This document shows positions 13,829 through 18,556 of a stretch of 18,556 nt of DNA, piece after piece. The DNA lies in assembly GCF_049310925.1 (NCBI RefSeq), contig NZ_JBMERP010000072.1, positions 1 through 18,556 of the forward strand. Direction: 5' to 3'. Within the stretch, counting starts at the first letter, position 1, and each line of letters starts with the position of its first letter. Position numbers and translations under genes: made by a program. Source of the DNA: Virgibacillus_F sp049310925. Its GTDB lineage: Bacteria; Bacillota; Bacilli; Bacillales; Amphibacillaceae. Below the pieces are notes generated by a model, which made no database searches, was not told where the DNA came from, and saw only the letters and a program-made list of their open reading frames with translations.

Positions 13829-14048
13829 AGTAGGCTGGTTAATTAGAGTCTGGGATATCCTGATGGTAATTGTCAAGGATAATCCCACTCCACCGTTCTA
13901 CCATTTTAACTCTTCGATCCTTACTAAAATTACAACTTCAAAGAGTCTGAGAAACCTTCAAATGCATTTAAAAACCCATACAATTCGAACTGAAACATTT
14001 AACAAATGAAAAATAGTCATTTTTTCTTCACAAAATGTTCAAATAATT
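13829..14048. other. Gene-free stretch with one hairpin
   Basis: No convincing gene on either strand. A stem of 10-11 bp with one bulged base (13851-13861 with 13876-13887) begins 22 bases beyond the Spo0E stop; there is no T-run, so it is a poor terminator. An octamer AGAGTCTG occurs twice (near 13845 and 13939). The rest is AT-rich leader to the FbpB-family gene. Confidence 0.4.
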
Positions 14049-14062
14049 ATGATATATTTTAT

Positions 14063-14078
14063 TATAATAGGGTATAAT
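14063..14078 (+). promoter_or_regulatory. Promoter region of the FbpB-family gene
   Basis: Two overlapping-type -10 boxes, TATAAT at 14063-14068 and 14073-14078, part of a short tandem duplication, precede AGAAGGAG (14092-14099). No good -35 is visible, and I found no convincing Fur box around them. Confidence 0.45.
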
Positions 14079-14108
14079 AGATATATATATATAGAAGGAG
14101 TGAAAGAA

Positions 14109-14267
14109 ATGCGACCAAAAACACAAAATTTCGAAGAACTTGTTCGACAATACAAAGAGGAATTACTTTCAGATGAAAAAGAATTATCTCAAATAGAATT
14201 GCGCCTTGAAAACAAACAAAGCAAAAAAGAGGAAAAGAAGCCAAGACGTTTTTCTTTTTATGATTAA
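14109..14267 (+). CDS. FbpB-family small basic protein, 52 aa
   Basis: The 52 residues start MRPKTQNFEELVRQYKEELL and continue as a charged helix (SDEKELSQIELRLENK) to a basic end KKPRRFSFYD. This matches the FbpB/Fur-regulated basic protein family, whose founding member in B. subtilis works with the small RNA FsrA in iron-sparing repression of iron-rich proteins; members in other Bacillaceae are mostly inferred. The longer frame opening at 14049 is rejected because AGAAGGAG lies 9 bases before the ATG at 14109. It is a single-gene unit with tandem -10 boxes and a very strong terminator. An iron-responsive role is inference, as no clear Fur box is seen. Confidence 0.78.
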   Translation: MRPKTQNFEELVRQYKEELLSDEKELSQIELRLENKQSKKEEKKPRRFSFYD

Positions 14268-14274
14268 GTCGATT

Positions 14275-14317
14275 AATAAAAGCGGAGCGATAGAAAGTAT
14301 ATCGCTCCGCTTTTATT
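14275..14317 (+). terminator. Strong intrinsic terminator
   Basis: A perfect 17-bp stem (14275-14291 with 14301-14317) with a 9-base loop, GC-rich at its core (GCGGAGCGAT) and flanked by A- and T-runs. It ends the FbpB-family transcript and may also stop transcription from the convergent EamA gene. Confidence 0.92.
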
Positions 14318-14318
14318 T

Positions 14319-14407
14319 GCTGTAAAGAAAATAAAAAAAATTTCTTTCTGCATAAGTGCAAATAAGACTTTCGCCATAAGACTTTGCGATAAGCTAAGTT
14401 TTCAAAA
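14319..14407 (-). repeat. Interspersed intergenic repeat, copy C
   Basis: The reverse complement reads TTTGAAAACTTAGCTTATCG and continues with ATGGCGAAAG, TTGCACTTATGCAG, AAGAAA and TTTTCTTTAC, aligning over its full length with copies A and B. It overlaps the 3' end of the EamA transporter gene and supplies its last codons and stop. Confidence 0.85.
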
Positions 14408-15293
14408 GTTCGTTTTTCCCTTGGTTGGTGTAAAGTTGAATCAAAATAACAGCACCAATAATACATGCCATTCCAATCATTTGAATACCAGAAAAGCTTT
14501 CGTGAAAGACAAAGATGCCAATAACTGTTGCAACTACGGGCTCAATAGTCGTGAGAATAGATGCATTGGAAGCCTCTGTTAGACTTAAACCATATGTATA
14601 TATAATGTATGCGAACGCAGTTGGCAAGAATCCTAATCCGAAAGCATAAAGCAAAACTATGGGATTTGTTAACAAGTCTATTTTTTCCTGGTAGGGGAAA
14701 AAGGGCAATAATGTTATGGTTGCTACGACGAAAGTGTATGTAGTTATGCTTAAACTAGTATATTTTTTTAGCGCATATTTACTAAAAATACTGTAGAGTG
14801 CATATCCTATTCCAGAACCAAGTCCAAATAGAACACTGCCTAGTTCAAATGCCGCTGGATTAAAAGGAATTAGACCTACGATGAGACAAGTTCCCAACAA
14901 GGTAATAATTAAGGAAATCAGTTTTATTCTGGTTAGCCGTTCATTAAAAAGAATGAGAGAAAGGATTGTTACAAAAGCTGGGGCAGTATATAACAATGCA
15001 GTTGCTAATGGTATTGTAGACAATTCAATTGCTGTAAATAAACAAAAATTGAAAAAAATAATGCTAATAATACCTGTCCCTATAAAATATTTTATGTCAC
15101 CAAGAGAGTGAAGTTTCAATTTCTTAGGAGATTTGAACAACATGTAAACTAGCATTAGTATCGCAGTGGTTGTGACTCGTAATGTTACCACTTCCATAGG
15201 TGAGAATCCAAAGCTATATAAATTCTTAACGTACCACCCTATGGTGCCCCAAAGCGCTGCGCCTCCAATAATGAGTAAAAAAGCTCTATTCAA
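14394..15293 (-). CDS. EamA-family (DMT) membrane transporter
   Basis: A 299-residue protein with about ten membrane helices in two EamA halves (roughly 5-135 and 147-285). Typical family traits are GGAALWGTIGW at the start, LLYTAPAFVTILSLILFNERLT at the end of helix 4, and the matching SNASILTTIEPVVATVIGIFVFHES in the second half. Drug/metabolite transporters of this family export amino acids, metabolites or drugs; the substrate here cannot be told. TTG start ending at 15293, 8 bases after AAGGGGG. The extended -10 at 15330-15338 is its likely promoter. The last few codons and the TAG stop lie inside a copy of the interspersed repeat, so the C-terminus may have been reset by the repeat. Confidence 0.9.
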   Translation of the reverse strand: MNRAFLLIIGGAALWGTIGWYVKNLYSFGFSPMEVVTLRVTTTAILMLVYMLFKSPKKLKLHSLGDIKYFIGTGIISIIFFNFCLFTAIELSTIPLATALLYTAPAFVTILSLILFNERLTRIKLISLIITLLGTCLIVGLIPFNPAAFELGSVLFGLGSGIGYALYSIFSKYALKKYTSLSITTYTFVVATITLLPFFPYQEKIDLLTNPIVLLYAFGLGFLPTAFAYIIYTYGLSLTEASNASILTTIEPVVATVIGIFVFHESFSGIQMIGMACIIGAVILIQLYTNQGKNELLKT

Positions 15294-15329
15294 TGCTATT
15301 TCCCCCTTGCTCTCTATATTTATGCACTT

Positions 15330-15338
15330 AGTATAACA
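15330..15338 (-). promoter_or_regulatory. Extended -10 promoter of the EamA gene
   Basis: On the minus strand TGTTATACT gives an extended -10 (TGnTATACT), 37 bases before the TTG start. No good -35 is seen. Confidence 0.5.
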
Positions 15339-15456
15339 AACTTCCTTTAATTAAGTAGGGGAATTCTGTTAAGTAATTTTTGAATGTTTATCATATTTTA
15401 ATAGTTTATGGATATGGAATAATGGAGATAATAGTACAAAAGGTCGGTGAATAGAA

Positions 15457-15777
15457 ATGAACCAATTGGTACAGTTTTCTTCGTTAATCGAGTTTAACTC
15501 ATATGTACTAATGGGACTGATTATTACATGCACATTAGTTTGTTACCTTATTGTTAAACCATTTGTACATTGGTTTATAGTGTTGAAACAAGAACGTATA
15601 TTAAGCTATATGATATGTAGCTTCATTGTTTTGATTTGCGCCACTTCACTTGGCTTTACACTCGAGGTAGACTATACAAGTCTTATCAAATTAACGCTAT
15701 TCTGTGTGGCAATATTTGGGGCAGTGCTAGTGATTATTCGGCTTATTCAGTATATATTTAAAAGCGCATTTACATGA
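15457..15777 (+). CDS. Small membrane protein of unknown function, 106 aa
   Basis: Three hydrophobic helices (about 15-37, 49-66 and 77-101) are linked by short loops, the first carrying a basic turn (VLKQERIL) after a FVHWF segment. AAAGGTCGGTGA ends about 6 bases before the ATG. It stands alone between the divergent EamA gene and a terminator that begins directly at its stop codon. No motif I recognise; length and helix number alone do not place it in a family. Confidence 0.7.
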   Translation: MNQLVQFSSLIEFNSYVLMGLIITCTLVCYLIVKPFVHWFIVLKQERILSYMICSFIVLICATSLGFTLEVDYTSLIKLTLFCVAIFGAVLVIIRLIQYIFKSAFT

Positions 15778-15804
15778 TAACCCCGCAGCAGACAAGCGGG
15801 GTTA
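15778..15804. terminator. Bidirectional intrinsic terminator
   Basis: A 9-bp GC-rich stem TAACCCCGC/GCGGGGTTA (15778-15786 with 15796-15804) lies between convergent genes, starting next to one stop codon and 5 bases before the other. GTTTATT follows on the plus strand. Confidence 0.85.
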
Positions 15805-15809
15805 GTTTA

Positions 15810-16031
15810 TTAACGTTCTTCTTTTTGTACGACACCAGCTGCTTCTTGTACTTTGCTTAACCATTTAAACACTAGTTTATAATGTTCTTCAGGAGTTGGC
15901 TGATTTTCAGGTGCATTTCTTAACACCATTACTTTTTCATCTTCCGAAAGTTTTTCAAATTTATCCTTTAACACATGTGTTTGATCTGCATAACGTTGCA
16001 ACTCGTAAACAAAGTCTTTTAATTCTACCAT
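15810..16031 (-). CDS. Small soluble protein of unknown function, 73 aa
   Basis: Mostly helical and charged: MVELKDFVYELQRYADQ, then LKDKFEKLSEDEKVMVLRN, a short Pro-rich turn (NQPTPEEHY) and a last helix FKWLSKVQEAAGVVQ. No cysteine, signal peptide or membrane helix. AAAGGAGG, 8 bases before the ATG ending at 16031, is close to ideal, which suggests strong translation. A strong terminator lies 48 bases upstream, so it must have its own promoter in the AT-rich gap, where I see only a weak TTGTTA with a -10-like TATTAA. I do not recognise the family. Confidence 0.75.
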   Translation of the reverse strand: MVELKDFVYELQRYADQTHVLKDKFEKLSEDEKVMVLRNAPENQPTPEEHYKLVFKWLSKVQEAAGVVQKEER

Positions 16032-16078
16032 AACAATTTCCTCCTTTAATACACTAATACCATTACATATAACAAATA

Positions 16079-16116
16079 AAACATCAAAATCGGTTAATTG
16101 ACCGATTTTGATGTTT
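16079..16116 (-). terminator. Strong intrinsic terminator downstream of ykyB
   Basis: A perfect 16-bp stem (16079-16094 with 16101-16116), 6-base loop, followed on the minus strand by TTATTTGTT. It lies 66 bases beyond the ykyB stop and separates that gene from the 73-residue protein gene. Confidence 0.8.
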
Positions 16117-16181
16117 ATAATTCTTACAACTTGGAACAGTACGCATCGCTGTTGTACCTTGGTTAGGTATGTAATTGTGTT

Positions 16182-16670
16182 CTAAGTTTCAAACTTTCTG
16201 TAAGGCTTGGTAGGTGGCCATTCCATTTTCCCTAAAGATGAAGGGGTAAAGTAAGAAGAAGTGTATCTTTTGTTGTTTTTCGTCTTCTTGTCAGGCTTAT
16301 CTTTGTAATCAATGTAATTATAAACAATTTTTTTGGCCGACGACAAAGACATTTTTGCTTGAGGATTTCTAAACGATTGATCCAGAGTGCCTAAATGTTC
16401 AAGCTGATTGAAGTCTTTTTTTTCTGGAGGTATATGAAAATAGTAGTCTTCAACTTTTATGAGTAATGTAGAGTGCTGATTACTGAATTTTGGGTGGTCA
16501 GAGAAATGTAGTCCAATTTTTTTTGCTCGATTTTCGAATAACAGCTTTTTGATAGTTTCCTTTTTTATAAAATACAAATGCTTTGGTTCTGAAGCAGTTT
16601 TTGCATGTCGATTGATTGTATACAATGCTTTTGCAAGTTCTGTTATAGAAGTAGAGTTTTCTTGATTCAT
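16182..16670 (-). CDS. ykyB: YkyB-family protein
   Basis: A 162-residue soluble protein. ELAKALYTINRHAKTASEPKHLY, KKIGLHFSDHPKFSNQHSTLLIKVEDYYFHIPP and LGTLDQSFRNPQAKMSLSSAKK match what I recall of B. subtilis YkyB, whose function is unknown. The conserved part covers residues 10-115; the C-terminal 40 residues are Lys-rich, low-complexity and probably disordered. ATG ending at 16670 with AAAGGAGGA 6 bases upstream; a good sigma-A promoter lies at 16713-16741. In B. subtilis ykyB sits near ykuC, ykuD and ykuE; here a YkuE-like gene is 0.9 kb away with an Sco gene between, so the neighbourhood is partly kept. Confidence 0.82.
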   Translation of the reverse strand: MNQENSTSITELAKALYTINRHAKTASEPKHLYFIKKETIKKLLFENRAKKIGLHFSDHPKFSNQHSTLLIKVEDYYFHIPPEKKDFNQLEHLGTLDQSFRNPQAKMSLSSAKKIVYNYIDYKDKPDKKTKNNKRYTSSYFTPSSLGKMEWPPTKPYRKFET

Positions 16671-16712
16671 TGTTGTTCCTCCTTTTTTATGTGAAATTAT
16701 TGTGTCAATTCT

Positions 16713-16741
16713 ATATTATCGCAAAGCTTGTCCATTTACAA
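16713..16741 (-). promoter_or_regulatory. Sigma-A promoter of ykyB
   Basis: On the minus strand TTGTAA (16736-16741) and TAATAT (16713-16718) are 17 bases apart, with the ykyB start 42 bases further on. Confidence 0.65.
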
Positions 16742-16755
16742 TAAGTGATTAGAAA

Positions 16756-16781
16756 GAAAAATAGCTGGACCAAACTCCAGC
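16756..16781 (-). terminator. Intrinsic terminator after the Sco gene
   Basis: Stem GCTGGA/TCCAGC (16764-16769 with 16776-16781), followed on the minus strand by TATTTTTCTTTCT. It lies 28 bases beyond the Sco stop. Confidence 0.8.
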
Positions 16782-16809
16782 CATCGTTACGGAAGTTGAT
16801 GTGTTACAA

Positions 16810-17388
16810 TTACTTCATTTTTTTAATGTCTTCTACAATCTGTTCCATATCTGCCGCTTTTGTTCCTGAGTATCGTTTGATTACGTTTCCTTCTGGTGAG
16901 ACGAGGAAAAAACTAGTCCCGTGCATAAACTGGTCAGTATCCGGAACTTTTTCTACTGCAGATTTGAAAGATTTAATTGAAAGTTCTTTAATTGCTCCAA
17001 ACTCATATCCTGTTAGGAAATGCCAATTGTCGAAGGTTGCTCCACGAACTTTGCCGTATTCCTTTAATTTTTCTTTAGTATCATGTTCTGGATCAATACT
17101 AAATGAAACCAATTGAACTTCATCGAGTTCAGCTTCTTTCAATTTTTCCTGAAGTCTAGCCATGTTTGATGTCATAGGGGGACATACCGTTTCGCAACTA
17201 GTAAAAATGAAATCTGCCACCCAAAAATTCCCTTCTAAATCACTGTTACTTATTGTTTCACCATCCTGGTCTGAAAATGAGAAATCATTTACCTCCCAGG
17301 AAAAGTCTCCCTTATATTTATCACCACAGGCAGTAAGTATAAGTGCAAGTATTAATAATGAAAAAGCAGCTTTTAAGTTTGTCCCCAT
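16810..17388 (-). CDS. Sco1/SenC-family copper lipoprotein
   Basis: A 192-residue thioredoxin-fold protein that helps build the CuA centre of cytochrome c oxidase on the outer face of the membrane. A lipoprotein signal (LILTAC) puts the lipidated Cys at residue 21. The copper/redox site is complete: Cys65 and Cys69 in TSCETVCPPM and His156 in FMHGTSFFLV. SIDPEHDT (97-104), FDNWHFLTG and the final GNVIKRYSG are also typical. It corresponds to Bacillus BsSco (YpmQ). ATG ending at 17388, with CGGAGGT 7 bases upstream. It is a single-gene unit with its own terminator. No oxidase gene is nearby, as is usual for Bacillus Sco. Confidence 0.93.
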   Translation of the reverse strand: MGTNLKAAFSLLILALILTACGDKYKGDFSWEVNDFSFSDQDGETISNSDLEGNFWVADFIFTSCETVCPPMTSNMARLQEKLKEAELDEVQLVSFSIDPEHDTKEKLKEYGKVRGATFDNWHFLTGYEFGAIKELSIKSFKSAVEKVPDTDQFMHGTSFFLVSPEGNVIKRYSGTKAADMEQIVEDIKKMK

Positions 17389-17520
17389 AATTTTGACCTC
17401 CGTAGTAATAAAATCGTAATTAGCATAGCACTATTGTGTGGATAAAACTATGGATAAAGTGTTACACTTTTCAAATTTGTAATGGCTGTTTTTTAAAAGA
17501 CTGTTGTTGTTGCAAAAAAT

Positions 17521-17582
17521 CCATAAACTGCGACGTAACTTACCGCTACGGAAATACACTACGCGCACCTTAGGGAGGCTGT
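17521..17582. other. GC-richer intergenic block, possible degenerate repeat
   Basis: About 62 bases at roughly half G+C in an otherwise AT-rich gap between the Sco and YkuE genes, containing GCGACGTAAC, CCGCTACGG, CTACGCGCACC and TTAGGGAGGCTG. No reading frame, and no match to the repeat copies elsewhere in the window. It resembles the GC-rich intergenic repeats scattered in many Bacillaceae, but that is from memory. Confidence 0.35.
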
Positions 17583-17592
17583 TGAGCTTTAA

Positions 17593-18438
17593 CTAATTAA
17601 CCTTTAGTGTATAGACATAAATATCAGGTTTGCACAGGAAGCGGTAAGGTAGTCGAGTTGTTCCGATTCCTTTTGTAACATACAGAGTTAAATGATTTAG
17701 CTGATATTTACCTTTAACATACTTTTGTGCGTACATAGGGGTATATAGGTGTCCAATAATAGGTAAGCGTATCTGACCACCATGGCTATGCCCGGATAAT
17801 TGAACATCAACATCATAGTTGATTGTTTGAAGTGCAAAATCGGGTTCGTGAGCAAGCAAAATAGTGAAAAGGGAAGGGTCAGCTTGTTGTAATGTTTTTC
17901 CAAGGTTGGGATTACCTAGCATAACATCGTCAATTCCAGCCAATACAAAGGATTCCTCACCCTTAACAATTGTAGTGTGCTGATTTTGGAGAAGATTAAA
18001 CCCCGATTGATCCATTACATTTCTCATTATATTCGTTCCATAACCACCATGATCATGGTTTCCGTATATCCAATATTTCCCATACTCTGCTTCGAGCGAA
18101 CCAAGAATTCGAATTAGTGTTGTGTTCCAATTATAGTTATTTGGTGCATCTACCAAGTCGCCAGTAAAAACGATAATGTCAGGGTTTTGATTATTAATGG
18201 TTTGAACTAACTTTTCTAGTTGCTGAAGTGAATAATGAAATCCGATATGTGTATCAGAAAACTGAACAATCTTAAAATTGTTGAATTCTGGTGATAGTTT
18301 AACTGAGGTTAGTGTTTCTTGTTGTATATCAAGTAAAGTCGGTTCAATTTCGCGTGCATAGTAATAAGTACCACCACTTAAACCCAAAAATGCCAGTATA
18401 CTGCCAATGGATTTTTTCAAAAATGATCTTCTGTTCAT
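17593..18438 (-). CDS. ykuE: YkuE-like Tat-exported metallophosphoesterase
   Basis: A 281-residue calcineurin-like phosphoesterase. The N-terminus MNRRSFLKK followed by a hydrophobic stretch (SIGSILAFLGLSGGTYYY) is a twin-arginine signal, so it should be exported folded by Tat and probably stay at the cell wall or membrane. Metal-binding motifs appear in order: FSDTHIG (D-x-H), TGDLVD (GD), YGNHDHGG (GNHD), LLAHEP (H) and SGHSHGGQ (GHxH), a complete two-metal site. B. subtilis YkuE has the same plan and is a known Tat substrate. ATG ending at 18438 with AAAGG 8 bases upstream; an extended -10 promoter is at 18470-18478. It is the first gene of the minus-strand set and probably a single unit, with no clear terminator after it. 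Natural substrate unknown. Confidence 0.88.
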   Translation of the reverse strand: MNRRSFLKKSIGSILAFLGLSGGTYYYAREIEPTLLDIQQETLTSVKLSPEFNNFKIVQFSDTHIGFHYSLQQLEKLVQTINNQNPDIIVFTGDLVDAPNNYNWNTTLIRILGSLEAEYGKYWIYGNHDHGGYGTNIMRNVMDQSGFNLLQNQHTTIVKGEESFVLAGIDDVMLGNPNLGKTLQQADPSLFTILLAHEPDFALQTINYDVDVQLSGHSHGGQIRLPIIGHLYTPMYAQKYVKGKYQLNHLTLYVTKGIGTTRLPYRFLCKPDIYVYTLKVN

Positions 18439-18469
18439 ATGGTCAAACCTTTCTGAAACTAATAGTTGA

Positions 18470-18478
18470 ATTATAACA
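18470..18478 (-). promoter_or_regulatory. Extended -10 promoter of ykuE
   Basis: On the minus strand TGTTATAAT gives a perfect TATAAT (18470-18475) with an upstream TGn. The -35 (TTCAAT, 16 bases upstream) is weak. It lies 31 bases before the start codon. Confidence 0.6.
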
Positions 18479-18556
18479 TGTGTAATATGGTATTGAACAT
18501 GAATTATCTTATTAATTCAAGGTTAAGAAACTGGTGTTAGAAATCATCTATCTAAA

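Noticed and set aside
13838..13916. A 21-codon reverse-strand frame starting MVERWSG
   Set aside because: Weak ribosome binding site, no recognisable family and overlap with the hairpin; too little support.
14036..14080. Fur box upstream of the FbpB-family gene
   Set aside because: The stretch is AT-rich, but no sequence comes close to the 7-1-7 Fur consensus.
16079..16116. The 16-bp inverted repeat as an operator for the 73-aa protein gene
   Set aside because: A T-rich tail on the minus strand and its position after ykyB make an intrinsic terminator the simpler reading.

Overview
The window is AT-rich DNA from a spore-forming, low-GC Gram-positive bacterium, most probably a Bacillaceae relative of Oceanobacillus, Virgibacillus or Ornithinibacillus. 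The evidence is strong AGGAGG-type ribosome binding sites, frequent TTG and GTG starts, a Spo0E-type phosphatase, homologues of Bacillus YkyB, YkuE, YwpF, FbpB and Sco, a SipS-type signal peptidase, and interspersed intergenic repeats of a style common in that group. Genus is inference; no rRNA or tRNA gene is present.

Layout. 1-1140 (+): the end of a small secreted protein gene and a VanZ-like membrane protein gene, both very AT-rich. 1203-2540 (mostly -): a lipoprotein gene bracketed by copies of an intergenic repeat, then two small membrane-protein genes, one only 50 codons long. 2599-4488 (+): a lone moeA and a ywpF-like gene. 4669-9740 (+): a Ktr-type potassium translocation subunit with one frameshift, an intact PAS-GGDEF-EAL cyclic-di-GMP enzyme, and a heavily damaged PAS-GGDEF gene with five frameshifts and one nonsense codon. 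9774-12088 (-): a membrane-anchored HtrA-like protease without a PDZ domain behind a zinc-ribbon membrane protein, apparently one operon. 12155-14407: a stretch bracketed by inverted copies of the repeat, holding a 26-codon membrane peptide, signal peptidase I, a PilZ protein, a Spo0E-like phosphatase and an FbpB-family basic protein. 14394-18438: an EamA transporter, two small unknown genes, ykyB, an Sco copper protein and a Tat-exported YkuE-like phosphoesterase.

How the genes relate. Cyclic-di-GMP is the recurring theme: one intact synthase/hydrolase, one dead diguanylate cyclase beside it, and a possible PilZ receptor a few kilobases away. Protein export and envelope upkeep is the second theme: signal peptidase I, the HtrA-like protease with its zinc-ribbon partner, lipoproteins and a Tat substrate. 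The ykyB and ykuE neighbourhood is partly shared with Bacillus subtilis.

The most distinctive features are the repeat of about 90 bp (three clear copies and one diverged relative), which predicts three successive small hairpins and sits beside or inside gene ends, and the clustered decay of the ktr and GGDEF genes, with two lesions lying in slippage-prone tracts. I see no complete transposon, prophage, CRISPR array or obviously new defence system.
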